Positions 9,029 through 18,493 of a stretch of 64,000 nucleotides of DNA are shown one piece after another. The position numbers were made by a program, and so were the translations under genes. Source of the DNA: JAXLWB01 sp046328715. GTDB lineage: Bacteria; Chloroflexota; Anaerolineae; Caldilineales; Caldilineaceae. The notes below the pieces were generated by a model that saw only the letters and a program-made list of their open reading frames with translations, did not search any database and was not told the origin of the DNA. Location of the stretch: assembly GCA_046328715.1 (NCBI GenBank), contig JAXLWB010000018.1, positions 62,001-126,000 of the forward strand. The letters run 5' to 3'. Within the stretch, counting starts at the first letter, position 1. Each line of letters begins with the position of its first letter.

Positions 9029-10570
9029 TTGAATAAGTCGATCATCATCATCGGCGGTGGCATTGCCGGCTTGGCGGCTGGCTGTTATGGCCAGATGAAT
9101 GGCTACCGCACCCAAATCTTCGAAATGCATAATCTGCCGGGCGGACTCTGCACCGCCTGGGAGCGCAAGGGCTATGTCTTTGATGGCTGCATCCACTACC
9201 TATTTGGTTCGGGCGTGGGGCAGCCATTTCATCGTTTGTGGGAAGAATTAGGGGTGGACAATCGCCCATTTGTCAACCATGAGGAGTTGACGCGCGTCGC
9301 CGATCCGGCTGGCAACAGACTGATTGCCTACTGCGACCCCGATCGACTGCGCGCTCAGATGCGGCTGCTGGCCCCCGAAGATGCCGCCCGGATCGACCGC
9401 TTCTGTGCTGGCATCAGCAAACTCACCAGCTTCGACATGTCGCTAATGCAGCAGAAGCCTCGCGAATTGATGGGCATGAACGACTGGTCAGTGATCGGCC
9501 CCAAGCTGATCTCCTTTGCCGAGCCGATGGCACGTTGGAGTCTGGTTTCAGCGCGTAATTTTGCTAAGAGTTTCAAAAGTCCGCTGCTGCAAAAAATGGT
9601 TCCCCACATGTTTGCCTGGCCGGATGTGCCGGTCTTTGTCGGGATGTCGCTGCTGGCTTCGATGCACACGGGCAACGCTGGTTTCCCAGTAGGTGCATCG
9701 CTCGAGTTTGTCCGCGCCATCGAACAATGCTATTTGGAACTGGGTGGCGAGATTCACTACAAAGCACCGGTAGAGAAGATTCTGGTGAGTGAAAGCGCCA
9801 GCGGCAAAAAACGAGCCACCGGCGTGCGCCTCTACGACGATTCGATCCACACCGCCGACATCGTCATCTCGGCAGCCGATGGCCGCAGCACCATCTTTGA
9901 CATGCTGGGAGGCGAGTTTGTCGACACCAAGCTCAAGCACAACTACGATGGCCATCTGCCGCTCCACTCGCAGTTCCAAGTTTCGCTCGGCGTTGATCAC
10001 GATTTTTCACAGGAGCCACACTGGGTCACCTATCTGCTCGACCAGCCGTTAACGATTGCAGGTGAAGATCGCTTTGAGATCGGTGTCAAACATTACTGCT
10101 TTGATCCTTCCCTGGCACCGCCCGGAAAATCGGTGTTGATCGCTATGCTTACCTCGCACTATGGCTACTGGCAGCGCATCTACGGCAAACGCCTTTATGA
10201 TACCGAACAGACCCAGGTCTCCGATATTGTCATCGACTTTCTGGAGAGGCTCTACCCGGGACTGCGCGCTAAAATCGAAGTAGTGGACGAAGCGACCCCG
10301 CTCAGCTACGAACGTTTTACCGGCAACTGGCAGGGGTCAAGCACTGGCTGGCTGCTCACCCCCAAGACGATGCCGATGATGATTACTGGCATGCAAAAGA
10401 CCTTGCCCGGGCTGGAGAATTTCTACATGGCCGGGCAGTGGGTTGAACCGGGGGGCGGCGTGCCAATGGTGGCCATGTCGGGAAGAAATGTGATACAATT
10501 AATTTGTCATGAGGATCGACGTGACTTTGTCGCAAGCAAAGATGTTCGTGTACAGAAGGCAAGTTGTTAG
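9029..10570 (+). CDS. Phytoene-desaturase-like FAD-dependent oxidoreductase
   Basis: This is a 513-aa CrtI/carotene-isomerase-like flavoprotein. The N-terminus IIIIGGGIAGLAAGCYGQMN is a Rossmann GxGxxG FAD site. It is followed by EMHNLPGGLCTAWERKG, typical of amine-oxidase/CrtI enzymes. The C-terminal FAD segment is FYMAGQWVEPGGGVPMVAMSGR. TTG at 9029 is chosen as the start because of AAAGGAG at 9015-9021 and because homologous sequence begins there; the upstream in-frame ATG (8939) would add 30 residues encoded by a repeat. The substrate could be a carotenoid, a retinol-like polyene or another hydrophobic compound. No other carotenoid gene is nearby, so I do not assign a crt symbol. Confidence 0.85.
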   Translation: MNKSIIIIGGGIAGLAAGCYGQMNGYRTQIFEMHNLPGGLCTAWERKGYVFDGCIHYLFGSGVGQPFHRLWEELGVDNRPFVNHEELTRVADPAGNRLIAYCDPDRLRAQMRLLAPEDAARIDRFCAGISKLTSFDMSLMQQKPRELMGMNDWSVIGPKLISFAEPMARWSLVSARNFAKSFKSPLLQKMVPHMFAWPDVPVFVGMSLLASMHTGNAGFPVGASLEFVRAIEQCYLELGGEIHYKAPVEKILVSESASGKKRATGVRLYDDSIHTADIVISAADGRSTIFDMLGGEFVDTKLKHNYDGHLPLHSQFQVSLGVDHDFSQEPHWVTYLLDQPLTIAGEDRFEIGVKHYCFDPSLAPPGKSVLIAMLTSHYGYWQRIYGKRLYDTEQTQVSDIVIDFLERLYPGLRAKIEVVDEATPLSYERFTGNWQGSSTGWLLTPKTMPMMITGMQKTLPGLENFYMAGQWVEPGGGVPMVAMSGRNVIQLICHEDRRDFVASKDVRVQKASC

Positions 10571-10587
10571 TTATTAGAGAGAAGAGA

Positions 10588-10711
10588 GCCCCACCCTAGC
10601 CCTCCCTGGGGAGGGGACTGTCACAGGCAAGATTGGGTTATTTCGACTTTCCCTTGAACTTAATCCGTTCCTTCACAGTCCCCTCCCTTTTGGGGAGGGC
10701 TAGGGTGGGGC
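10588..10711. repeat. 124-bp palindromic element, family 2 (CCCCACCCTA ... TAGGGTGGGG)
   Basis: Outer arms CCCCACCCTAGCCCTCCC and GGGAGGGCTAGGGTGGGG pair at the ends. Nested inner arms (GGGGAGGGGACTG / CAGTCCCCTCCC) flank a core that includes TTAATCCGTT. A second copy is at 62206-62334. It sits in the 160-nt gap between two same-strand genes. Confidence 0.9.
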
Positions 10712-10733
10712 CATAACAAAAAGAGGCACCTTG

Positions 10734-11567
10734 ATGACAACACAAAACTCTGCCACACCCGAGCCCTCGACCACAACCACTCCACCCCCCGCCCCCAAAC
10801 CTGATATCGGCATCGATATTCCATTCCCAGCAACGGAGAGTCGCCAACTAGAAATTGGCGTAGGGGCCTGCAAGCTGAAAGTCTCACCTGGTGGCGCTGA
10901 ACCGTGGGTGACTGGCACCTACCATGACCCACGCAATGCATTGCCGTTGCAAGTCGATACAAAAGGCAACGTAGCCCGGATCAGCCAACAATTTTCTGGC
11001 TCTGAATGGTGGTCGATCTTTGGCAATCAACTGCCAAGCTTCGATTTACGTCTAGGCAAAGCTTATTCCTATACCCTGACGGTGGAAACTGGTGCCAGCG
11101 ACTGTGCCTTAGAATTGGGCGGACTGCCGCTCAGCGCCCTCAAGATTCGTCAGGGAGCTGGCAAGTTTGCTGTGGATTTCTCGATGCCCAATCCGCAACG
11201 GCTGACCAAATTCAGTGTCGAAGGCGGCGCAGCTAGCTTGGAGATGAACCGTCTGGGCGACGCCAACTTTGCTGAACTGAGTGTGGCAGGCGGCGCTGCC
11301 GGCTATAAACTCAACTTTGACGGCAAGCTGCAGGAGAATGCGACGGTTCGCGTTAATGCAGGAGCTTCATCGGTAGAGATCGAGGTCCCAGCCGCCACAG
11401 CCGCCCGCATCATCAGCGAGACGACCATCGGCAGCATCAATGTCGGCGATGGCTTCACCAAGCAACAAGGTGCCTTTTGCACGCAAGCTGCCCTTGCCGG
11501 TGGTACACCACTTTTAACGATCCACGTCACCGTTGCGCTTGGATCCATCCAATTACGAATAATTTGA
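10734..11567 (+). CDS. Toast-rack/LiaF-C-like beta-sheet protein with Pro/Thr-rich N-terminus
   Basis: A 277-aa protein with no hydrophobic segment. A low-complexity Thr/Pro linker (about 5-30) precedes a domain rich in short beta repeats ('SVEGGAASLEMN', 'VAGGAAGYKLNF', 'VNAGASSVEIEV'). This resembles the toast-rack domain of DUF5668/LiaF-type envelope proteins; that link is inferred from pattern only. ATG 10734 is preferred over TTG 10731 because AAGAGG (10721-10726) is seven nt upstream. It follows the oxidoreductase across the 124-bp palindrome. It is related in style to the membrane proteins at 18494 and 26900 and the GIN-domain lipoprotein at 30674. Confidence 0.7.
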   Translation: MTTQNSATPEPSTTTTPPPAPKPDIGIDIPFPATESRQLEIGVGACKLKVSPGGAEPWVTGTYHDPRNALPLQVDTKGNVARISQQFSGSEWWSIFGNQLPSFDLRLGKAYSYTLTVETGASDCALELGGLPLSALKIRQGAGKFAVDFSMPNPQRLTKFSVEGGAASLEMNRLGDANFAELSVAGGAAGYKLNFDGKLQENATVRVNAGASSVEIEVPAATAARIISETTIGSINVGDGFTKQQGAFCTQAALAGGTPLLTIHVTVALGSIQLRII

Positions 11568-11891
11568 AGTAGACTGTCATTCTGATAGACAAAACAGATA
11601 GACAAAGCAGATAGACATTGCATGATCACAATGAGTAGGGGCACACCCTTGCGGTTGCCCATTCGCTAATGCAAGCAGGGCACCGGCAAGCGGATGCCCT
11701 AAAATGATCCTTCTTTGACTTGCATTGTCTATAAGTTGCGGATGACGGTAACATCATCCGCAACTCATAGACAATGCAAATTCAGCTTTCGGCCTAACAG
11801 GCTATCCTAAGCTAACCCACGGGCATCGCCCTGCGATATAGGGAGCTCTTCCCATCCCCGAGCGATGCACTCTGAGTTACTCAAAACCCCT
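11568..11891. other. Repeat-bearing gap between convergent genes
   Basis: This 324-nt gap holds three imperfect copies of a 13-bp direct repeat with GATAGACAAA (about 11595-11632), a GGGCACACCC/GGTTGCCC-type hairpin (about 11640-11700), and a long hairpin at 11720-11779. I see no coding sequence. Confidence 0.7.
11720..11779. terminator. Candidate bidirectional terminator hairpin, about 25-bp stem
   Basis: TTGCATTGTCTATAAGTTGC and following bases pair with the segment ending at 11779 with one mismatch and a short loop (CGGTAACA). It lies between convergent genes ending at 11567 (+) and 11892 (-). No run of T follows, so intrinsic termination is inferred from position. Confidence 0.55.
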
Positions 11892-14800
11892 CTACCGACT
11901 GATCGTAGGCAGGAAAAGCCGACGACTTTCATCCACAGGATGATCTACCTGATGAGCAACGTTACGCGCTGCACCATCCACACTCACTGTGATAGCACTT
12001 TGCAGAGATTGTGACGCCGAAGTGACATCGAGAGCAAAGGTGATCGTGAAGTTTCCATTGGCGGCCAGGGTTGGGATCTTCCAAACCAGTGGTTGCGCCA
12101 ACGCAGAGCGTGCTGTAGCCAGCTCTGGATTGGGTGTAGACGAGCCAGGTACATAGGCAGCATTGCTGGGCAAGGTTGCCGTAACTACGATGTTGTTTGC
12201 TGGCACCTCGTTGTTCTGAATCGTCACCGTATATTGAACTTCGTCACCCACATACAGTGTTGTCCCCGAAGGTGGATTGGCGCTGATGGTGATCGTCGGA
12301 TTGGCGGGCGGCAGACTGTCGCCATCGACGATGGTCACAGTCGTCGTTGTTGGCGTGCCAATCAATGCATTTGTTACGTTGCCGAGCTGCAAGGCAAAAC
12401 TTTCTGTATTCTCAACCTCGCTATCATCCACAAGCTGAACCACAATTGTCACCGACTGTTGTCCACTCGGAATCTTTGCCGTGCCACTCACGGGCGTATA
12501 GTCGCTATTAGCGAGCGCACTTCCATCCAACGTCTGATAGTGCACCTCGACATCATCTCTGGGGTTTGGCTGATCGAGTACGAGGGTCATCGTCACTTGG
12601 CCGCTCACTTCCGTCGTTGTGTAACTGCTGCTGGCGAAGCTGACCTGCGGCTGGTCATCGTCCGTGATGGTCACTGTTGCCGCCAATGGATTGCTGAGAA
12701 TGCCATTCTGGGCGGCGAGCAGGGTGAGATGGAAGCTCTTGTTCGGTTCAACGGTCTGGTCGCTGATGAGTGGAACAAGCAGCGTGGCTGCTTGTTGGCC
12801 GCTGGGGATCGACAGGGTGCCACTGACTGACGTATAGTCACTGCCAGCAAGGGCACTGCCATCGGCACTTTGGTAGTTGACCAAGACATTCGCCCGTGGA
12901 TTTGGCTGGTCGAGCATGACAGTTACTGTCAGCAGGCCGCTGGATTCACTGACCGTGTAGATTGCACTGGCAAAGCGAACGAGCGGCAGATCATCATCGG
13001 TGATGACAAGCGAGCTGCTGATCGGTGCGCCAAGCACGACCCCATTGAGCTTCGACAACGTCAACAGGATGCTTTCATCACCCTCCACTGCTGTGTCATC
13101 TTTGATCTCCACGGCAACATCCGCGCTGTTCTGGCCAGCCGCAAAGGTAACGGTCCGGCTGAGCGCAACATAGTCAGTGTCCATGGTCGCCGTACCGGAA
13201 CTACTCTGGACTGTAATGCTGACCGGATGGGCGGGCTGGGGCTGATCGAGCAGCAAGGTGATGGTGTAGGGTGCGCTGGCTTCGCTAGTGGTGTAGTGTC
13301 CACTGGCAAAGCTGACTTGCGGTTGATCGTTGTCAATGAGGGTGAGTTGTTTATCCTTCTGGTTGCCAAGTGCAGCACCCGTCGGGCTTGCCAGCGACAC
13401 GGTCAAGGTCTCGGTCACTTCCACTTCGCTGTCATCGGTGATGGGCAGGAAGAGTGTCGCAGCCACTTGGCCAGCCGGCACAATGATGCCTGTGGGGAGC
13501 GAGCCATAGTCGCTACCAACCTGCGCCGTGCCCTGTGTGCCGATGAGAACTTCCGCATCGGCGTAGGGATTCGCCTGATCCAGGCCAACCGTCATGGTGA
13601 CGAAACCCACCCCTTCAGCGACGTTCGTTGCGTTGCTGAGCAATTGAATGCGTGGCACAATTAGCGTGCGTGTCAGGGTCGTCGTGCTGTTGTTGCTCGC
13701 ATTTTGGTCGTAATTTTGCCCCCCAATCGATGATCGGAAGAGGAGATATTGATCGCTGTTCAGGAGCGGGCTGACCATCCCTGTTACGGTGATCAATCCG
13801 CCTGCGGTTGGTGCCAACTCTTCGACCTGCCACTGATAAGGTGACGTTGCTACCTGGGTAATGATCGCCCCACTGTTGACAACAGCCAGATCGGTCAGTG
13901 CGCTGGGCAAGGTGGCTGTGATGAGCACACCGGTGGCAGTGGTGACGCCCGTGTTGCTGAAGCTCAAGGTGTAGGTGAGTGGCTGCCCCGGACGCATTGT
14001 GCCCGCGGGTGTCACTTGTTGCTCAATGCCGAGATTGGTTTGGAAGTTGCAGAAGTCAAGCACACGGCTGATTGTAGCAATGGCAGCGTCTTGGTCGGGC
14101 AAATTCTCGTATTCAAAACCCCAGTAGGTGGTGCGGAAATGGCCGCCGTCCTTATAGACCGCAGCATTGCCAGCGTCACCCACAAAGGCGACACCCGCGC
14201 TGGCTGTGGGAGTAATGATGTCGGAATAGTTGCCATCCCAGGGAGCAAGAGTATAGGGACCCAAATCTGCAAAGATCGGTGCGGTGCCTGTGACGACATT
14301 CTGCCAGCTAAGGCCGTCACTGAGATCGTCTACCGCAGCCTCTACGCCCAGGTAGTCGTGCATGAACGGTGTCAAGCCGCGGGTGTAATAGTAATCCTGC
14401 GAATTGATAAAGAGACATTTTCCTTCATCCAGGTAGGCGGCGAGGATTGGCTCGGTCTCTGGCTCCGGTGCTGCCCCATAGGGACCATTGAACCAGATGA
14501 TGGTAGTGTAATCGGCGATATCATCCAGGCTGGTTGGTTCTGAATTGCCACTGTTGCCTGTATCCCAATAGTCGTAGGAGACGCCCAGAGTGCTGAAGAT
14601 ATCGTCGTAGACCCAGCCTAGATCATAGCCACCGGTCTGGCTATCATCATCGACAAAGAGGAGTTGTGGGAAGGTGCGTACCGTAAAGCTGGCCGCACTT
14701 GCAACGCTGCTTCCACAGCCATTTTGTGCAGTCACTCGCCAATAGTAGGTGCGCGCGGAACGCAAATAGAAGGGGATATCGGCAAGGGAGAAATAGGTCG

Positions 14801-17660
14801 TTGTGGTGTAAATCAGTGTTGTAAAGCTGGCGTCGCTCGCTACTTCAAAGAGATAGCTACTGGCTTGTGGCACCGGATCCCAAATAAAGAACGGAGCATC
14901 CGAAACATCAGTTTCGCCGTCGGCGGGGATGCTCAATGTCACCGAGTTGGGTGTGGATGAAGCCAAATCAACCTCTACGGTTGTCGTAAAAATCTGCGAG
15001 CTGCCTGTGCCAACCACATCGATCCAATAGAAGTCTGGCGTCACTACGGCAGTATTGCCCAGGGTCAAGGTCGAGGTGGTCGGTGCAGTGATTGGGTTGA
15101 CCGAGAACAAACTGGTCGCACCGGCGGGCAGATTCTCGACACTCAAGGTGGCCGCGCCCTGGAACGAATCACCAAGTGCTACCGTAAACTGTGCATTATC
15201 CGGCGCACAGACGTCCAGTATGGTTGGCTGAACATTGACTGTACAGGAGGAAGGCAAATCGAAAGCCTCCGCCCCATCTTGAACATCGTCACTTGTCCCA
15301 GCATCGGCGCTGTAGCCCAGCCCGCGTTTAGCAAACCCTTCCCAGATCTGACATTGATTGGCTCCTCCGGTGTCAGCCAGATCGGCGGCCAGAATGGCAT
15401 CGCGCGCATCGACAAAGGTAGGACTGCAAGGCTGCAATTTCATGCCATCGATTACCAGTTGCAGCGCCAAATGGTTGCCGCTGTTGGCATCAAGCAGATC
15501 TGGGGCAAAGCCATGTTTGTTGACCAGGTTCCAATAAACCTCCCAAAGCATCGAAGCCCATATTTCGCCGACATCATGCACTTCACTGGAGAGGTCAGTG
15601 TAAGCGAAGGTCTGAGGGTTGACATTCAGATCCGTGGTATAAGGATAGTGGCGAAAACCTGGGCCAACTGCCGAGTATCCCCCCAACCAGCGCCCCACGA
15701 ACATCGACGTTGTCGCCGTATCCGTGACCTTGGCAGTGAGCGCCAAGGCCAAGAAATCACTCCAGCCTTCACCCATGCCACCCGATTCAATCGCATCCAG
15801 ACAATTGCTGTTGCCCGGGCCACCGGTGAGTCGAGTGGAGAGGCCATGTCCGTACTCGTGGATAATCACGTTATTGTCAAAAGCACCATCGCGCTGAACA
15901 CCATTCAAAGAAACAGTTACTGTATCGGACAATGCATTTTTAATCGTCAAGCCATCCGACTTTCCAATCAGCACAGAGGGGATAGTAACCGCGGGGATGC
16001 TATTGTCGTCCCTCATCGCAGTCAGGTCGGCCAAGTCGTCATTGGCAACGATAACACCAATCGCCCCTGCCAACTCTGCATTACGAACTTTGCCCTTAAA
16101 CAAACAATTTCCTCGGTCGACCAGGACGATCTTGCCAGCTACATTATTGACTAATGCCTCACAGCCATCATTAGCACTGACACCAGCGCCATCATCAGCC
16201 AAGGCGACGTCGCCTGTTACCGAATAGTTCTGGGGTCCAAAACGAGCAGGATACGATAGCAATGTGCCTGCGATTGTGATCGGGGTGAGGACACTGAGGA
16301 CTGGAGCGACAGTACCGGGATAGATTTGCATCCGGGGAAGCGCGCCATCGGGCGGGGTGGTAAAGTTGGCGTTGTTGACACCGCTGAAATCCTGCGCTTC
16401 TGCCAAAACATAATCACTGGCCAGACCACCGTGACCGTAGTTATTGGCTTGAAAGTTGCCACTTGCTTCATCAAAACCAAAGTGATAGAGCAGATCGTGG
16501 GTGCGATTGGTCACATAGAAAAGATTGGTAACCGCTGCGTTCCGATTGGGTGCTAGCGGTTGGCTGAAGTCGGTCGTGTAGGTAAAGCTGAGCGATGCAC
16601 CACCCTCCGTTGTCACATCACTCCCGTCAAAGCCATTTGGAGCTGCAATATCGGCGTAGGCAAAGGCGTTATTGCCGCGAGTCACGGTGAATTCGGGACC
16701 CGTGACGCCATCCGTATCATGCCAGCCAAAGGGCGAAGCAGTTGCATCCGCCGGATCAGTGACCGACGTTTGAACGCCATCCAAGGGGCTTTCAGCGGGA
16801 AGTGAAAAAACAAGATAGGTAGCCGAGGTCGGCGCTAGGCTTGGACTAGCAACCGAGCTTTCGATTGCCACTTGCTCACTATTAAGTTGCGTGGCGCGGG
16901 CGGCATCTTTGGTCCAGTTAACCTGTGAAAGAATCTTGCCCGTAAAGGCATCGGCCCGAATGTCCAGCCAGTCACTGCTGTTGATTGGCTGAATTTGCAT
17001 GTTCCAGGCCAATTTCACATGTCCGCCATCGAGCGGTTGGTAGATCAGGCGCATCGGGATCGATGCCCTTGAGAATCCACCACTGCTCACCTCGGTAACT
17101 TGATCTACACCGCGCGCCGCCGAAGTAGCCACCAATGGCTGCGTAACGGCCAAGTTTAGTTGTCCAGCCACAGAACGGAGCGTTGCAATGGCATCAATCC
17201 CGGGTTGCTGTTGTTTGACTCGGCTGCGCAGATCGCTCACAAAACGGTTACCCAGATTGAGAATGCGTCCATCGGGCATGACATTGATGTTGATATCGCC
17301 ATTGAAGAGTTCGATCCCATCGAGTCGTTGGCGCAGGTAAAGGTGAGTCACCCCGTTGTTCTGGCTGACGTAGCGATCTTTGACTACGATGTCTGCCAGG
17401 TCATCAAGTGTGAGCTTCAACTCAAAACGATTGGTGTGCAGATAGTTCAGCGCAATCTGCAACGGATCGCCCGATGCAGGTGGGCTGACAAGTTGCTTTG
17501 CTTGGGTGCGTGGCTGCTGTACAACATCGAAACGACTTTCTGACGCAGGTGGTTTGGTGGCATCCGTGTGGGCGCTAACGGGTAGGTAGTTGAGTATGAG
17601 CAGAAAGAGGAAAAACGTAGAAATGAGCGGGCCTCGGGAACGCCGATAAGACCAAGACAT
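11892..17660 (-). CDS. Secreted M36 (fungalysin-like) metallopeptidase with PA, DUF11-like and Calx-beta domains
   Basis: A 1922-aa exported protease. The start is the ATG at 17660, preceded by AAAGGAG; an in-frame ATG 72 nt upstream lacks a site. The signal peptide has an RR-rich n-region, a long hydrophobic core and a cleavage site near PVSAHT (about 30). Next come a fungalysin-type propeptide (about 80-200), a catalytic domain with zinc site HEYGHG (about 601) and downstream glutamate in GEGWSDF, an inserted PA domain (VLVDRGNCLFKGK), an FN3-like segment, a segment beginning LLFVDDD (about 1000-1150), a DUF11-like domain, four Calx-beta repeats (each ending DND, DDD or DGD, roughly nt 13,650-12,310) and a second DUF11-like domain. 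It ends in RRLFLPTISR, like the first protein of the window. Monocistronic; nutritional or surface proteolysis is inferred. Confidence 0.93.
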   Translation of the reverse strand: MSWSYRRSRGPLISTFFLFLLILNYLPVSAHTDATKPPASESRFDVVQQPRTQAKQLVSPPASGDPLQIALNYLHTNRFELKLTLDDLADIVVKDRYVSQNNGVTHLYLRQRLDGIELFNGDININVMPDGRILNLGNRFVSDLRSRVKQQQPGIDAIATLRSVAGQLNLAVTQPLVATSAARGVDQVTEVSSGGFSRASIPMRLIYQPLDGGHVKLAWNMQIQPINSSDWLDIRADAFTGKILSQVNWTKDAARATQLNSEQVAIESSVASPSLAPTSATYLVFSLPAESPLDGVQTSVTDPADATASPFGWHDTDGVTGPEFTVTRGNNAFAYADIAAPNGFDGSDVTTEGGASLSFTYTTDFSQPLAPNRNAAVTNLFYVTNRTHDLLYHFGFDEASGNFQANNYGHGGLASDYVLAEAQDFSGVNNANFTTPPDGALPRMQIYPGTVAPVLSVLTPITIAGTLLSYPARFGPQNYSVTGDVALADDGAGVSANDGCEALVNNVAGKIVLVDRGNCLFKGKVRNAELAGAIGVIVANDDLADLTAMRDDNSIPAVTIPSVLIGKSDGLTIKNALSDTVTVSLNGVQRDGAFDNNVIIHEYGHGLSTRLTGGPGNSNCLDAIESGGMGEGWSDFLALALTAKVTDTATTSMFVGRWLGGYSAVGPGFRHYPYTTDLNVNPQTFAYTDLSSEVHDVGEIWASMLWEVYWNLVNKHGFAPDLLDANSGNHLALQLVIDGMKLQPCSPTFVDARDAILAADLADTGGANQCQIWEGFAKRGLGYSADAGTSDDVQDGAEAFDLPSSCTVNVQPTILDVCAPDNAQFTVALGDSFQGAATLSVENLPAGATSLFSVNPITAPTTSTLTLGNTAVVTPDFYWIDVVGTGSSQIFTTTVEVDLASSTPNSVTLSIPADGETDVSDAPFFIWDPVPQASSYLFEVASDASFTTLIYTTTTYFSLADIPFYLRSARTYYWRVTAQNGCGSSVASAASFTVRTFPQLLFVDDDSQTGGYDLGWVYDDIFSTLGVSYDYWDTGNSGNSEPTSLDDIADYTTIIWFNGPYGAAPEPETEPILAAYLDEGKCLFINSQDYYYTRGLTPFMHDYLGVEAAVDDLSDGLSWQNVVTGTAPIFADLGPYTLAPWDGNYSDIITPTASAGVAFVGDAGNAAVYKDGGHFRTTYWGFEYENLPDQDAAIATISRVLDFCNFQTNLGIEQQVTPAGTMRPGQPLTYTLSFSNTGVTTATGVLITATLPSALTDLAVVNSGAIITQVATSPYQWQVEELAPTAGGLITVTGMVSPLLNSDQYLLFRSSIGGQNYDQNASNNSTTTLTRTLIVPRIQLLSNATNVAEGVGFVTMTVGLDQANPYADAEVLIGTQGTAQVGSDYGSLPTGIIVPAGQVAATLFLPITDDSEVEVTETLTVSLASPTGAALGNQKDKQLTLIDNDQPQVSFASGHYTTSEASAPYTITLLLDQPQPAHPVSITVQSSSGTATMDTDYVALSRTVTFAAGQNSADVAVEIKDDTAVEGDESILLTLSKLNGVVLGAPISSSLVITDDDLPLVRFASAIYTVSESSGLLTVTVMLDQPNPRANVLVNYQSADGSALAGSDYTSVSGTLSIPSGQQAATLLVPLISDQTVEPNKSFHLTLLAAQNGILSNPLAATVTITDDDQPQVSFASSSYTTTEVSGQVTMTLVLDQPNPRDDVEVHYQTLDGSALANSDYTPVSGTAKIPSGQQSVTIVVQLVDDSEVENTESFALQLGNVTNALIGTPTTTTVTIVDGDSLPPANPTITISANPPSGTTLYVGDEVQYTVTIQNNEVPANNIVVTATLPSNAAYVPGSSTPNPELATARSALAQPLVWKIPTLAANGNFTITFALDVTSASQSLQSAITVSVDGAARNVAHQVDHPVDESRRLFLPTISR

Positions 17661-18086
17661 GATTTCTCCTTTGTGATAAAAGCTGGGGAATAAGAAGAAT
17701 AAAAGATGATTGCTTTCGGTACTGCGAGGCATACATTATAATCGAAGTTGTGTAATCTACAATTTTGCTAGATAACTTTTCTGTAATTTTACACCAAAAC
17801 TTAACGCATATAGAGATCAGGTTGCAGCCTAAGCGGCAGACGCCATTGTGCGACCATCCACAAAGCTTATCTCCGCCACTTGACTAGGTTAAGGGCTCGT
17901 CACATTACCGAGGTAACGAAAAACAAGACGGCGTTTAATAGATAGAGCGCACCGATCTGAACCAATTACTTTATCAATGAAACCGATATCCACTTTCCTG
18001 CGTAGTGAATAACATCAGTTAGAAAAGCGACTTACGGTCTGCTTCTTGTATATTACATCGTTGTATCAATGCTATGGAGAACAATT
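17661..18086. other. Divergent promoter region
   Basis: This 426-nt AT-richer gap lies between the M36 peptidase and the DUF4342 gene. It must hold both promoters. I could not pick a convincing -35/-10 pair and saw no ORF or repeat. Confidence 0.6.
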
Positions 18087-18419
18087 ATGTTAAACGAAGA
18101 AAAAGTCGAAACCCCGGAAACCCCAAAGAGTGAAACCAGTGGCGAAGGGGCTGCCAGCAGCAAGGGTCATTCCTGGGCAGAGGAGATAGAAATCGCCAGC
18201 GAGCAATTGGTCGCCCGTGTCAAGGAGTTGATTGCGGAAGGCAATGTGCGCCGATTGATCATCCGCAAGCCAGATGGCGATGTCCTGCTCGAAGTGCCAC
18301 TGACCGCCGGTGTTGCAGTGGGCGGTGTCTTTACCGTGGTTGCACCGGTGCTAGCCGCATTGGGTGCGATGGCTGCCCTGATTGCCCGCGTTAAAGTCGA
18401 GATCATCCGCGAAGGGTAA
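18087..18419 (+). CDS. DUF4342 domain protein
   Basis: A 110-aa protein. A charged, low-complexity N-terminus (to about residue 28) precedes a compact domain with 'WAEEIEIASEQLVARVKEL' and 'VRRLIIRKPDGDVLLEVPL', typical of DUF4342, and one or two hydrophobic C-terminal segments (about 68-100). TATGGAGA upstream supports ATG 18087 rather than ATG 18069. The family is common in Firmicutes and Chloroflexota beside LiaF/PspC-type envelope genes, and a membrane protein of that style follows here at 18494. The molecular role is unknown. Confidence 0.8.
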   Translation: MLNEEKVETPETPKSETSGEGAASSKGHSWAEEIEIASEQLVARVKELIAEGNVRRLIIRKPDGDVLLEVPLTAGVAVGGVFTVVAPVLAALGAMAALIARVKVEIIREG

Positions 18420-18477
18420 GGATGACGGGATGACGAGATAAAGTGATGACAATTGTCATCAGGTCATTCAGTCATCC
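18420..18477. repeat. Periodic-word palindrome (GATGAC words, 8-bp period)
   Basis: Starting at the base after the stop, words GATGACGG, GATGACGA, GATAAAGT, GATGACAA, TTGTCATC, AGGTCATT, CAGTCATC follow one another at an exact 8-bp spacing and fold on themselves around the AATT centre. The outer arms match at 13 of 15 positions. Confidence 0.85.
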
Positions 18478-18493
18478 AATCGGGAGGTTGATT

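Noticed and set aside
11590..11640. CRISPR-like repeats
   Set aside because: Only three imperfect 13-bp units without spacers; no cas genes.
12093..13664. Two long plus-strand ORFs (245 and 264 aa) opposite the M36 peptidase
   Set aside because: They are antisense shadows of the Calx-beta region; composition is Cys/Arg/His-rich with no domain, and the minus-strand frame has clear domains.
15279..16154. 291-aa plus-strand ORF inside the M36 catalytic region
   Set aside because: It is antisense to the conserved HEYGHG and PA-domain region; no recognisable family.
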